DNA of 64,000 bases from Echinometra lucunter (lineage: Eukaryota > Echinodermata > Echinoidea > Camarodonta > Echinometridae): assembly GCA_029962745.1 (NCBI GenBank), contig CM057153.1:41198373-41262372 (forward strand), given 5' to 3'. Each line of letters opens with the position of its first letter. The stretch's first letter is position 1. A program made the position numbers and the translations under genes. Below, piece by piece: positions 1 through 13,000 of this stretch. The notes below the pieces were generated by a model. It worked only from the letters and a program-made list of their open reading frames with translations, made no database searches and was not told the origin of the DNA.

Positions 1-1034
1 ATAGTTGTATGATACATATACATGTATCAATGTTTAATTCGTAATCATGAACCATCTATCATCTAAAAAACAAAAGTGTATCTTGTTTATGAATTATATC
101 AATAATTAGTACAGCACAATTAATCCATGTGAGTTTTCTGTTTTTCATGTATCTAACATGTAAGAAAGTAGTGTATGCTATATTTTCTGAGACTACAACC
201 AATGAGACAAATGGCTTAAGACAAGTACAATATAGCTCTTATAAACCTTGACAAGATTAACAGCTCATTAAACCAACAATGGCTTCCTACCAGTCTCCCC
301 CTCCCCCATCCTTGCTAATGTTATCTGTTTCAAATTATGCTTTACCCTTTTTCATCTTGTCTTTTTTTAATTGTCCTCATATATTTCTTCATTTTCCCCT
401 CTTCATCCTCTTTTGTATTTCTGAGATTTTTCTTCACTTATTAGTCTTTATTTCTATCTTTCTACTATCTTAACTTCCTTATTTAATCCTATTTTTTATC
501 TTTTCTTACAAATATTGTGGAATTTGTAATATTGCAACATTTTATCAGTTTTATAGACCATTCAAAAATATTGGTATCATGAGATGCTGATCTTGTGGGT
601 TGTCAATTACATAAAATTGAATTTTCAGCTCTTTACTAGCACCTTGAAGTATTTAAAAACAGGATTGGAAAAACCTAGGCATATTACAGCAGCTATAATA
701 ACCAACATGGGCAAAAAGATAAACCTTCAAGTCTTAGAGTAAAAGCAGAGTAACAATGAATCTGGTTACTGTTTTGTTTATTTCAAAAGATAAATGTAGA
801 CAATTTAGAATTCCATAATTCAGGCCATTGTTTAACTCTCCTATGGCAAAGCTCACCACACTATGCTATCACAGAAAATTTGTAGTGCAACACGTAGCTT
901 TCTGATCAAATAGTACTTTTCTCTGAGAATACACTGTAATAATTATCGCTGGGGGGGGGGGGAGGGCGGTTGGGCTTCCTTCTCATATAGATCATTAGTC
1001 ACTGCTTATGTACATGTGGAATTCATGATGAACT
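1..1034. other. Gene-free AT-rich stretch
   Basis: I see no supportable gene here. There is a pyrimidine-rich tract around 285-490 and a short poly-G run near 951-962. Open frames are short and compositionally biased. Confidence 0.5.
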
Positions 1035-1260
1035 CCCGGGGGGGGGGGGGGGGAGGGGGGGGGAGGGGGGGGGGAGGGGGGGGGGCACTCGACCCCAAAA
1101 GTGACAGGGATGTGCCGTGAGCTTTGGAACGGATTTCTTTCTTCTTTTTTCTCGATAAGAAGAAAATGCTATGCTTTGGAATGGAAATCGATGTCTGAAA
1201 AAGGGGGTCGTCAAAGCGGCACGTCCCCGTACCACTATATGTGAGTGCCCCCTCCCCGGG
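1035..1260. mobile_element. MITE with poly-G terminal inverted repeats
   Basis: The element starts with CCCGGGGG followed by long G tracts and GCACTC. It ends with GAGTGCCCCCTCCCCGGG, the inverted equivalent. It is flanked on both sides by ATGAACT (1028-1034 and 1261-1267), a probable 7-bp target duplication. The interior carries a GAAAATGCTATGCTTTGGAATGGAAAT segment that recurs, similarly placed, in the related element at 12.44-13.0 kb. There is no coding capacity, so it is non-autonomous. Confidence 0.7.
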
Positions 1261-1569
1261 ATGAACTATGCATATATTGATATAAGGTAAAAACATTTGG
1301 CGTGGTTCAACACTATTTTATACAACACAAAGATGTAACATATACTGTATACAAGGGTTAGTACGTTAGGTATCCATGAAAATGATATATATTCTTGCTG
1401 AACCATATTGCAGTGATGAAAAAGATACTCATTGTTTATCCTTGACATGACCATGCATGTCAGCAGATTCATGATGACCAAAGCCATTTAAACAATAGGG
1501 TTTCACAGCCAGAGAGACAGTGCAAATATAACATGAACTCTTGAAGACAGGACTTTCTTTTGTAATTAC

Positions 1570-1665
1570 CACAGTAGAAAGCATGGCAGCTCATCTTCAT
1601 ATGTTTCTCTGGCCAGCAGCATCAGGCTATTGCTCCACAAAGCAAGATCAACGAATGTGCTTGAC
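1570..1665 (-). CDS. Orphan exon candidate, unidentified gene
   Basis: On the minus strand a strong acceptor (T-rich (TTTTG)n tract then TTACAG) precedes a 96-nt open segment that ends at a donor, CTGTG|GTAATT. Read in phase 2/2 it encodes about 31 residues beginning SSTFVDLALW and ending DELPCFLL, with normal protein composition. I do not recognise the family. It lies 3' of FBXW2 on the same strand, so it could belong to a downstream gene that leaves the window, or be an alternative FBXW2 3' exon. On the plus strand the same DNA is also open. Confidence 0.3.
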
Positions 1666-1729
1666 CTGTAACAAAACAAAACAAAACAAAACAAAAACAG
1701 TGTCAATTTCATTCTATCAACCAACTTTT

Positions 1730-2053
1730 AAAGAGAAAGTCCACCCCAGAAGTTTCACTGCTTCAATGAAAGGAGATAAATTTGAACAGCATTTTAAAAA
1801 AGAAATGAGCAAACTCGGTCAAAGAAAAAGAAAATTACACTCATTTACATTTTCTAGTAAATTACTATCAGCTCTGCAAATTGGCAACACTGATGACATC
1901 ATATGCAAGCAGGTCTCCATTCACTTTGCACATGAAATTTCACATTTTCTCAATTTTCTTGGAAGTTACACATTTTCTTACCCCATAGTCATAGTATGTT
2001 ATGTAAAAAGCAATTCTTCTGAACATCATTGATTATAGGGTGGACTTTCCCTT
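1730..2053. mobile_element. MITE, AAAGTCCACC terminal repeats
   Basis: A segment of about 320 bp runs from GAGAAAGTCCACCCC to GGGTGGACTTTCCCTTT, an inverted pair. A close relative lies at 40.9-41.5 kb and shares the internal CTCTGCAAATTGGCAACACT and ACACATTTTCTTACCCCATA blocks. The 163-residue open frame across it is incidental. Confidence 0.65.
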
Positions 2054-2680
2054 TGATTAAACTAGATGTATTCTTGACTGTATGCAGTTGAAATTAATAC
2101 CTACGTCACTGCCAGCCCTGAAATAGATGACACATTGAACCTCTAAAATTTCAAAAACTTTGATAACCTAATCAGATCAATGCCACTCCCATATATGCAT
2201 ATATGAGTTTAGTTTGAATTAATTTATTAATTGGTTCTTAAGTTATCGCAAGAACAAGCCATCCAAACAAATCATCGTCACTTCCAAATTCATGAGCCAA
2301 GTTTGAAGTTGGTCTGTCAATCGGATTTTACACACAGTATCAACCTTTTGCATGCCTAAAATCTGACATTCCACAAATCCAGTACTATATTACAGAGTCT
2401 CATAACTTCCCACCAAATGATTAAGCTGGAAGATGGGTGTTAATAGTTTTTTTTTTCTTTTTAAAAATCATTTATTAATAAATAATCACATGCCAAAATT
2501 ATTACAAATGATATCAACAATGTCATACAGAGCATGAGATGTTCTCTTCAACAATGCTGTTTTCAAAAATACACAAATTCTTACTCTTACAATGTTTCTC
2601 AATTTCTAAACGATTGCGAATCATTCTTTTGAATAAAATAAGTAGCCCAACTCGTGAAATATGCCACTTTGGTTTTCTAT

Positions 2681-3070
2681 TCAAATAAAAAGTGAATAGA
2701 TAGCATACCTTGCATAAATAATAAGAAGATTAAGAATTTTGTACTTTTTGTTTTTCAACCCATATCTTTTTATCAAAGTAGAAACATTAAAGTCTAACTC
2801 AATTTTGAAAAGTTGATGTACATGTACAATGTAACTAAATCTTTTCCAAAATAATTGTGTTTTCTTACAATTTGCAAATAAATGAACACTATCTTGTATT
2901 TCATCGTCAAATGAACATAGCAGGTTATTAATAAGCTTCCATTTGTATAAATTGTGCCTATGAGGTAATAGGTTATGTAAAAGCTTGTAATTAAATTCTG
3001 TTATTTTACTATCTTTGACGGCTTGTAAATTAAATAACCAAATAAATTTCCAATCTATATTTTCTTGCAA
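2681..3070 (-). pseudogene. LINE reverse-transcriptase C-terminal remnant
   Basis: The 129-residue frame has the layout of the C-terminal zinc-binding tail of L1/Tx1-type LINE polyproteins: a KLLHNLLPHR segment, then KWKLINNLLCSFDDE, HLFANCKKTQLFWKRF and a final hydrophobic stretch. No RT core is attached, so it is a fragment. The assignment rests on the pattern of spaced Cys/His and the LFWKRF motif; clade is uncertain. Confidence 0.5.
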
Positions 3071-3343
3071 AAGACCTTCCCATCTTTCTTCAGCTTTAAG
3101 CTTAATTTATTTTATTTATCTATATTGCATATTTAAAAAAGGGTAGCCCAGATCAGCAAAAAATACTTGCTGGTTTTCATTGGGGCCCTTTAAAATATAC
3201 AAATATATATACATTAAAAACAAAGTGAATGATACATCGGATACAATGAATACATCAGAATGGAAAACAAAAATAAATGCGAAATTACACATAATATATA
3301 CATCAAGAAATGAAGAAGAAGAAGTGTTGACCTAATTGCATGC

Positions 3344-3440
3344 AAAGGAGTGTGTATGTGTCGGAGTGTGTATGTGTATGTGGGTGTATGGGTGTGTGTG
3401 TGCGTGTGTGTGGGTATGGTGAGGGTGCGTGAGTGTGTTT
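3344..3440. repeat. TG-rich microsatellite
   Basis: Degenerate GTGTATGTG/TGTGTGTG repeats over about 100 bp. Confidence 0.8.
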
Positions 3441-3736
3441 TGTGGTGTCCGGGAAGGATGGTTGGGCGTATGTGAATTCCTGTACGAGGTTGTAGAGTCG
3501 GTGTGACTGTAAGCGTGGGTACCGGTTTACATGCGAGAATGAAAGAGGTGAAAGGTACAACATCAGGAAAAATAATATTAAATCACTTCTGTAGACGAAA
3601 TAAACAAATTCCAGGTTAACATAGATATGAATTATACATAAAGTATAGGTAAAGACAGCATAGGGATAAAGTACCTTATATTGCTAGGGGGCTTTGTCAA
3701 TATGCAAGAATGTCTAAGTTTTAACCTAACAGTAGT

Positions 3737-4530
3737 TCACAGTTTGCTCTTGAATGATGATAGATTTGGGGAACACCGGATATCTATTGGAAGATCATTC
3801 CATTGGGTTATGCATGAATTAACGAATGAATGTTTATAGAATTCTGTTCCGCATTTATTTGGTTTCAATTTCAGTTGATGACAGTTCCGTATTATACGTA
3901 CTGCCACATCATCGTGGAGAATAAATTTTTCTGCCAGAATAGGGGGTGCAAGGTGATGAACACATTTAAAGATCATGCACACTAGCGATTTTTTGTACAT
4001 TTCCTGCAGAGATGGCCAGTTAAGTTGCGAAAAAAAAATGTTCTGAAGGAGTCATCCATGAACAGCCAGATATGATTTAGGCTGCTTGCTTGTACAGTCT
4101 ATTCAATAATTCAGAGTTGCTTTGGGATCTGTTACACCACACATTACAACAATACATTGCATGGGGACTGATAAAGCTCCAATATAACATACTTAAATAC
4201 CGTGTATTACATGTGCCTTTCAGTTTTCTGATTATACCAAGTTTCTATTTTATCTGTAACGCTACTTTATCACATGGTTTGAGAACGACAGATAATTGTC
4301 CAGTATTACACCGAGGCACTTATACTCTGTAACTGACTCAACTGATGCTGATCTAATATGAACATTAAGTTTCTTTTCACCAAGGGTTTAAATTAAGTCT
4401 CGATCCTATGATCATAACCTTAGTTTTGTCAGTATTCAATATAAGTTTGTTCCTCTGGGTCCAGTAATAAACTTCATGTAATGCTTGATTCAACTCAGCC
4501 AATGCTTTTCCAACTTGTCTAAGCTCTCAG
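3737..4530 (-). pseudogene. Non-LTR retrotransposon RT 3' fragment, decayed
   Basis: Minus-strand translation shows the end of a Jockey/CR1-type RT: LNTDKTKVMIIGS near 4410-4460, then a broken CLGVILDNYLSF and a C-terminal LPIDIRCSPNLSSFKSKL at 3737-3800. Several frame changes separate the pieces. The family is inferred from these end-domain motifs, which resemble the closing segment of the LINE at 54-57 kb. Immediately 5' on the same strand is a gag-like ORF1; whether the two belong to one element is unclear. Confidence 0.55.
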
Positions 4531-4642
4531 CTGTCTACAGGTTGTTGTCTTGGCTCGCGACTCTTACTCTTACTAGCCGTTTTTGACTGGGTTTGGGGAG
4601 CAGATGACGTAACACTACTAGAAGCGTCCGATACAAGCGTTG

Positions 4643-5469
4643 CTAACAGGTCTGCAGGCTGTCTGCAGGCTGTGTGGTGGTATGAGGTGCATCTGTTGGC
4701 GGGGTTGCGATCACCACTTCAAATGGGCTGTCTGCTCGGGTTGTGCTTTTAGGAAGGTTGATCTTCGGAGCAGGTTGTTCTGCTTCAGGGCACCTACTTT
4801 GCATATGGCCAGCTTTTTTGCAAAGCCGGCATACCACTTCCCTGCTACATTTGGAGCGATGATGCCCCTCCTTGAGACAATGGGAGCATACAACCTCTGC
4901 CTGTGCGCCAGGTTGCCTGACATGGAATACACGGGCCTTGAAGCTCTGGAACCCCATGAAGCTTGGGAGGGGCTGGGTAAGGGGGTCGATGTAAACAACA
5001 CGATCTCCTGTGAGGCATTGGGTTAATTTCCCCATCAACCTGGAGTTTGGGATACACTATGGGGTCGTTGACTTTCAGATTCATACTTTCAAACTTGTCC
5101 AAAATGACGTTCTCGTGAACTGATAGAAGGATGTCTTTAATCATTACACGAAGAGCATTGTCTGTTTGGTGGGGGAGAAAGGGGTTCTTGTTATAAACTC
5201 TAACAGAAGTGTCTCTTATTTGTATGCCTTCTGTGATCAGCCTAATTTTATTTTGGCGTTCATTTAAGTACAAGCCCCAAAGTCCCTCTACTTTTTTAAT
5301 TCCATGAATATCTTTGGAATCAACTGTCTTACGGATAGCTTTGTACATCTCTTCAAGTTAAACCCTCTGCTCATCAGGAATGTTATCGTGCATCATGAAA
5401 ACTGGCTTACGTTGCCCCTTATTAGGGACCTGTGGCGATGCCGCGGAAGCGTAGTTTAAAGCATGCATG
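4643..5469 (-). pseudogene. LINE ORF1 (gag-like, two CCHC knuckles), disabled
   Basis: A nearly continuous minus-strand frame starts at ATG 5469 (MHALNYASAASP), has one in-frame TAA near 5360, runs through VEGLWGLYLNERQNKIRL, and shifts frame near 5040. It then ends in two zinc knuckles, CSHCLKEGHHRSKC and CRLCKKAGHMQSRC. That order, an RNA-binding-like middle followed by tandem CX2CX4HX4C, is typical of ORF1 proteins of I/Tx1-type LINEs, which bind the element RNA. One stop and one frameshift make it a pseudogene. Confidence 0.6.
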
Positions 5470-6218
5470 TTGTAAGTTATTACGTAGCAGTCTCGTCACT
5501 CAGATGGTAGGCCAGTTGAGGTGAAATTTTTAACACAAGATAAATCCAATAACCTTGATAGATGTGTCTTTAAACGGACATAAACAATAACTTAATATAT
5601 GCAACAGCTTATAGATGAATAATACAGTACAGTATATTTGGTCCTTTAGGTTGAAAATCACAAGATAGAGGTAAATTTCGGGAGCAAGAAATCAGTCGCG
5701 TACAACTGTTGCCGTGTGCCCTGAAAACTTTTTTAAAAATCATTAGATTGATGAGTTAATTTTTTTGTATACATGTATCATGAAAAAATATATGGAACAC
5801 CATAACAGCAATTCAATTTAACACAGCATCTATCAATTTACAGTGGCATGTTTTCAATTGAAGATAGTAACTTTTTAATTGATTATGGTTAGAATAGAGT
5901 TGATGATGATAAATCTAGTTGATAATGATATAAATCAAGTTGATGGAGACTTCTGCGCTTTGCATAAAGCAATCATCAACTGCAATTTCGTCACACTATC
6001 AACTAGTTTCTTGCCATGCTAAACGTTTTGCGCTTTTGGTGCACAACGGTTGATGCCGAAACGGCAAAACTCATTGAATGACTCTAGTGATGCATACATG
6101 AGCCGAGTCTGAAGTTTATCTGTTAAATGGTTCTTAAAACATTGCCTCCAGCACCCACCTTTGGTGGGCGGAGGCATAATTTTTTTTTTCAAATGACAAG
6201 CCCACAAGGATTTTTACA

Positions 6219-6227
6219 CTACTACTC

Positions 6228-6298
<71 letters not shown>
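6219..6298. repeat. (CTA)n microsatellite
   Basis: About 26 uninterrupted or near-uninterrupted CTA triplets. Confidence 0.95.
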
Positions 6299-6463
6299 GA
6301 TAACATTAATAATAACAATAATAAGAAGAATAATAATAATAATATATAAGATTTGTAAGGTGCAAAATCCACTTGATAATCAAATGCTCAAGACACCTTT
6401 GCAAAAGATGAAATCAGATATGGCATGACAATTACCAGTAGACAAAGGTGCAAGAGGAGATAA

Positions 6464-6623
6464 GGGAAGCGTTTCATGAAAGGACTTGTTGGATGTTTTA
6501 TCCGACAAAGTCTGTTTTATCCGACAGTTGCCAAAGTAACTATGCTTCTCAGCCAATCAAAATCAAGGGAAGATGTCAGATCTGACAACTTGTCAGTCAA
6601 CAAATGTTGATGAAACGCTCCCC
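6464..6623. mobile_element. Short MITE, GGGAAGCGTTTCATGAA ends
   Basis: The left end GGGAAGCGTTTCATGAA and the right end TTGATGAAACGCTCCCC are inverted partners. Relatives with the same ends lie at 31502-31640 and 41087-41225. The interior repeats TTTTATCCGACA and is non-coding. Confidence 0.7.
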
Positions 6624-6951
6624 AGGACATGAAAAGGTAATGGTAATCAATTATAGGCCAAATTAAACAGATCTATACCCAAAGTACTTGCAACATGTAT
6701 TGGGTAGACAATCCCTAATTCAATGCAAACTAAAAGCATACAAAATACTGACTTGACTCACCAGTACTATGTGTTTTACTATGGTAGGAATTCCTTTTAG
6801 CTGAATACTTTGTAATTATGCACACGGATGGTGACTTGTGCACAGCAAGTATAAGGTAAACATCATTTACTTGTACAATATGTATTTCAGAGCCTGCTTT
6901 ATCATAGAGATTGAGCTACATCTAAAATGGGTATTTCATTACCTGTCTGTG

Positions 6952-7067
6952 TCATCTATTAACTGTTCTCCATCTCACAAGATGTATACTATGATCTGGC
7001 AAACTGGTTGCAAAGACTAGCCCTTCCTCCTGCTGCGGCATCAACCCACATAACCAACTCACACAAC
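6952..7067 (-). CDS. FBXW2: FBXW2 terminal coding exon 8
   Basis: Acceptor TTATGACAG|GTTGTG, phase 1. It encodes [14 protein letters not shown] and [20 protein letters not shown], then TGA. The near-identity to the vertebrate [18 protein letters not shown] tail fixes the 3' end of the gene. Confidence 0.94.
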
Positions 7068-10000
7068 CTGTCATAAAAATGGAAATACATTTGATGATGA
7101 AGATTCTATCTACTTGTAATGGCATGCCTGGGTATTTGTCTCTACTTTAAGTACTTTAAGAACTATGAGGGCTAATAGCCCTCATAGTTCTTGCTCTCCA
7201 AATACCAAACTGTGCATACCAGGTTACAACTCAAATTATGAATGCACTTCTTGATCACTAAATGATGTGGCTAGCCGTAACCGCAGAAAGGCATTGCGTA
7301 GTGCCATCACATGTCCATCAGTTATGCTATTTTATCATGGCATCCGTTACATCCTGATTGGTGATAAGGATAACAAATTTCTTAATTTCATTAAAATCTT
7401 CTTGCATGAAACACTAAAAATTGACCCTCACACATTTTCAGTAGCCATGGTACATTGCTGAAAGTAATCAAATAATTCAATAAAATGGTGAATTTTTAGT
7501 TGGTACTCCAGGGTACTAAACACTGCATCAAAAAAGTCATTACTACTGTCACATGGAAAACCATCTTGTTGATAATTTCTACTACTTAATGATTAGCACC
7601 ATAGCACTGTTAATTCCTTCCATTTCAGATAACAACCATGTGATCCTTCCCTGAAATGGCCACTGGATATCCCAAGACAATTATTATCCTGATATCACCT
7701 CCTAGCCAACTAATCCTATGTCTAAGACAATGGCCCCCTTAGGGGGTACAAAAGAAATCAAACCCTCAAATCATGTAGTTTTAAAGTCAAAGCTAAGACA
7801 CCAGAAAACATATCAGTGAAAAATTTGAGCGAAATAGACAAGGATTAAGAAAGTTGCAACTCTATGAAAATTTTCTATTTGACATTTTTTACACTACCAC
7901 AGCTATTGATGACACCATTTAGTGGACAACTCTCAATTTCATACACCAATGATTTAACATTTTCAATTTGTTTAAGATTTGCATTTTTTTTTAAAGGGGG
8001 TACCCAATGCTGAAACAATGTTAGTTCATTTAAAAGAGCATGATTTCATGAGCAGAAAATCTGCCTATTTTTTTTTTCAAATTCGTGTTGCCTAGGAAAC
8101 CCACAAATGTGGTAAGATTTCAGGATATTTTTGACCCCTCAGCTGTGACCCAGTTTCAACTGGGTACCCACAATGACGTCAAAATGACATCAAAGTGGGT
8201 ACCTTGTTGTGCAATTCTAGCAAAATGCGCGCAAGGTATAATACACATTGTACAGTCAAGCGCAGCACAACTGCAATGCGCGAAGCTGATTACCCACTTT
8301 TACGTCATACCTCATACTCTAATATTATGGTCAGCTCTTGACTTTTTTTGAGAAATTTAGCCAAAATGCATTGATTTCGATTGAAAATCATCAAATTTTA
8401 ATGTTATTCTTCTTAGAATTCTATTCTTGATCAGATATCAATTTTTTTTACCATTTTGTAATCATTTTAAGCCAAACTCAAGATGTATAATGTGGAAGTG
8501 TCTTCTCCACAGCATATTTGTAAATGTAATGTGGACAATGAAAAAGTGTGTTCTGCAAGAAAATAAATATGTGAAATTCTGTGTACAACACTTAGTGAGA
8601 GATGTCCACAAATTATATCAATGGCTATCATGGTACTGTCAAAAACAGAAAATTTCATATAGGCATAACTTTCTTATTCCTGATAAGATTTTGTTCAAAA
8701 TTTTTGCTGATCTGTTTTACTCTATCTTAGCTTTGATTTAAAAATTATATAAGTTCAGAGTTTAGGTTTCCTCTAAAATTTGGAAGTTTCTGATATATAT
8801 TTAAGATAACTGCACGAGTTAGGAAGAAGGGTTGTCTGTCCTAGGGTGTTTTCATCCAGTAGACTCAAGGAGACCATTCAACAAAAGAAAAAGGTATCAC
8901 TCTGTACGTTTGAGATTCAAGGTCAGCTTCAAAGTAGAAGCATCTAATAGTGCTTTTGTGAAGAGACAGAGAAAGTTGATTAACACAAGTCATACTCTCA
9001 ATAAAGATATGGAGAACTGATTAAATTCCGACTGAAAAGCCACAAAATCTGACTAATTTATAGTGATCACCTGCCACAAAATTAGAGCCTCTCTTTGAGC
9101 GTCTATAGATGGGTAGTTTCCAGGATGACATGACAGACTGTGTCTGGGAGTAGATAATATGAAGATTTTGTGGATCCAGACAGAGTGTAAAGATGCGCCC
9201 TGTACTCACTAAGAAGGAAGTACCAAGTTGATAGGTGGGGGCCAATTCTGGTGGGCTTATCAATCTATAGATAGAATGGTAAAAGTGTAAGCTTTAATCC
9301 TACAGAACAATGGTTTGTATTATTAGCATGGGCTTGATTGTAATCAAAACATAAAATTACCATTTACTTTCTTCGTCCATTCTGTTTATTGTTCCCGTGA
9401 ATACTGTTTTACAGTTGTTTTAATCTTTGTGGACCCCTTTGAAAATCAACTCTTGTATTCCATCCATCTCATACTGGAGGAAACAAATAAATAAAGCAAA
9501 GGATAAAAAAGCCAGTTATATTAGTTCAGTATGTCATTAATGGTATGTCATTTTATGCCTAAATTTCTTCTGTATAATCTGTTTACTATGACCTGCCATA
9601 TGTCTGGAATGGGACATTGGACCTGGTCAATTTTGATTCTCTTGTATGTCAATCAACTTGATTTTGAATAAAGACATGATTAAACCCCCTCCCCCCCCCA
9701 AAAAAAAACAAAAACAAAAACAAACAAACAAATAAAAATCAGTATATATTAACTACACAAAGAGTCTTCATATGCACTCATGAGGAGGGCAGAAGGTGAA
9801 AGACAAAAGGGTTATATGGATGTAAATATGGAAATTTCTTTTGTTTTACCGTTTCAATAATAACTTTTTCTGAGGCTTCCCTTTGGTTATATCATTGTAA
9901 AAAGGTCATTCAGATCTTTACAAAAAAGTATATTTACAGCTTATGATAGTGCAGTAATGAAAAGTTCTGGAGAGAGGTTTAAACCATGGGTGTTTTTAAC

Positions 10001-13000
10001 CTCTGTAAGTGTACTAAAGTAAGTGTAAATTGATTGCATATTGCAAATGCACACATGTAAAGAAAACAGAAAACTGGATCAGATTCTGTGCGCAAGTACG
10101 CTTACAAAACCCAGGAAGGTTTAAAACCATCCCATGGTTTATATCTCCTTTGTGAATTCCAGCCATTATGAATGTAACTGTATCTCCTATATGGCTCCAT
10201 CTGTATTTAGTTAACTTCATGGCTCAAGCTGTTCTTGTATAATTGTGATAAGAATAAACTAGATGAATCCTCAACCGTGCACGGTCGAAATTTATACCTC
10301 CGCCATTGCCAGATCAGAAATATATGGGATATTCATTTTGATTTATTTTCATTTATACAATGACATCTTTGACCTTGACCTTTGACCATGTGACCCCAAA
10401 TCTAATGAGAGCATTGTGCTTTCCATATGCATACATGAGTCAAGTCTGAAGTTGAACTGTCACAGAGTTGTTGATTCATCACAAGAACAAGCAAGTTTCA
10501 TCTATATAATGACCTTTGACCTTTAGACCCCAAAATCTAATCAGATCATTGTCCCTCCCATACGCATACATGAGCCAAGTCTGAAGGTATTCGTCAAATG
10601 TTATTGATTTATCACAAGAACAAGCAAGTTTCATGTATATAATGACCTCTATGACCTTTGACTTTTAGACCCCAAAATCTAATCACATCATTGTCCATCC
10701 CATATGCATACGTGAGTCAAGTTTGAAGTTGATCCGTCAAATGGTTATTGAGTTGTTGCGAGAACGAACCATTTCTATGTACATAATGACCTCTATGACC
10801 TTTGACCTTTGACCTTGAGACCCCCAAATCTACTCAGATCATTTCCCTCCCATATGCATACGTGAGCCACGTTTGAAGTTGATCCGTCAAATGGTTCTTG
10901 AGTTATTGCAAGAACGAAAACGGGACAGACGGACGGATGGACGGACGGACAACTCGAAAACATAATGCCTCCGGCACCCACCTACCATCACCATCGAGGT
11001 TGCCCGTTCTGCGGTATGAAAAAAAAGTTGCACGCTGTACTATGCTAAAAAAAACCCCAAAACATGTAATCTGCGTGCATCGGCCGCCCAGCTGAGCCTG
11101 CTGGGACTTGTGTGTGCCAGTAGCGGTACCATTATCTCTGCTGAATGATTTTTGTTGATAAAGCTGCAGTGAAATTTGCTTGCTCGTTATAACGGGAATG
11201 ACTATCAATGTATTTCTTTAAGGGTTTCAGGATTTAGCTCGTTACAGCCGATCTCGTTATAACAGGTTCATGCCGCCATAGACTTACACGTAAGTAAATT
11301 TGGGACCGTGATAAAACCCTCGTTATAGTCGTTACCTCGTCATAGCCGACCTCGTTATTTTGAGATTTCCTTGTACATGCACAGTAATAAAAAGTCTTAT
11401 ATTTATCTACCCTGGATATTATCAACCATTACCTAACTAGATCTAATGTACAAAAGTCCCAAAGCATGATGCCAATATCGGATGAACAAGCTACAATTTT
11501 CCCATCAAACTGAAGCCTTGGAAGGAGAAGCTGCCCTCTTGAGTCCTCACTGGGATAGGTCAGTGTCGCAACACATTCAACTTCTGGTGACAATGAAATG
11601 GGCCATACCTACATTAGAAGAGCAATATTGAAGAAAAAAAAAAATCCTTATGTTAATAAAAGATGTCATGTGAACTTACACTTATTGAATGAAGCAATTG
11701 CTTCTGGGTATACTTATAACTTTACAAAACTGGTAGTACTCTGAATTGTATTATTAAGAAAAATATAGTGTATTACAAAACTAGAAAATACAGGCAGGAT
11801 GGCTCCAAATACATAAACATGTGTATAGCTTGTATGTACAAGTGGATGTACCTGGGAGGTGGGAGGTAAAATAATCCAACAATCTGTAACAGAAAAATCA
11901 ACTCATGATTTTCATTAAAAAATGAATTCACTCCTAAACAACGCACCCCCAAAACAAAACAAACAAACCCAAACGCCCTCAAAACAATAAGTTCTTTGAT
12001 ATATGGACCATAATTTGTCATGCTTCAACAAACATGACTTATTACTATGCCAATTTTAAGACTATATACTTTGATCCACAAATAATCATATTTCATTCAG
12101 AATCATAGTTTTTCCAAAAAGTGATTTCTATGCGACAGTTTGGAGTACTCTCAAGATTCATGTGAGTACCTTTTAGTAATACCCCAACTTGTGTATACAC
12201 CTTAAAATTCACTCTACCTTCATAAAATACCTTAAAATTAAAATTTTTAGAAAATGTGTGAGAAGTATTATATACCTTGATAACTGTCTTATCCATGCTT
12301 AGAATGACATGATCACCACATTGAACTTTCTCTGATTCCACACAACAGATTTGCATTAGGACCTGCAACATACAACAGAACCCCAGACAAAAACAAAAAT
12401 AACAAACTTAAAATGAATGCAATTACTGTACATTTCTTATGTCTCCCCCGGGGGGGGGGGGGGGGGGGGGGGGGGCACTCAGTATATAATGCGTGGTGGG
12501 TATGTGCCACAGAGAAGACCCCCATTTTTACACTAAAATTTCCATTCCAAAGCATAGCATTTTTATCTAATTGAGAAAAAGAACAAAGAAAAATGTTCCA
12601 AAGCATAGCATTTTCTTCTTATCGAAGAAAGAAATCCGTTCTAAAGCTCCGCATATTTTTCATTTCGCCATTCCGGCCGCATTGATCCGCTACAAAGAGC
12701 TGCATTTTTGGTGAAAAGCGGCCCGCAGAGCGCTGTCCTACCATATCATCTGCTTGAGCGCACCCGGCGCCTGTATCGTTGGGCTAGCTGTATGCACATA
12801 TGCCTGTTCCATAGGGATACATACGCACTCACACCCAGGTGAACTGTTCTAAAGACCCCCGTTTTCACAAACATTTGTAGTTCCAAAGCCCGTTCCGAAG
12901 ACCCTCCTTTTCACAATAAGCCTGTTCCAAAGCCCCCGTTTTTTTTGTCTTGCCCGCAGCACATACCTACCACTTTTGGGGTCAAGTGCCCCCCCCCCCC

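Larger units (their letters stand above)
5470..6951. other. FBXW2 3' flank and probable 3' UTR region
   Basis: No coding exon seen. The FBXW2 3' UTR must begin at 6951 and run to lower coordinates, but I found no AATAAA close to the stop, so its end is not placed. The stretch contains a CTA microsatellite and a small MITE, listed separately. Confidence 0.4.

Noticed and set aside
1541..2032. A 163-codon plus-strand frame resembling the end of a WD40 protein (HLHMFLW)
   Set aside because: The resemblance to the FBXW2 tail is weak and on the wrong strand; the true FBXW2 terminal exon is at 6952-7067. Most of the frame is MITE sequence.
6219..6298. CRISPR-like regular repetition
   Set aside because: It is a simple trinucleotide microsatellite in a eukaryotic genome.
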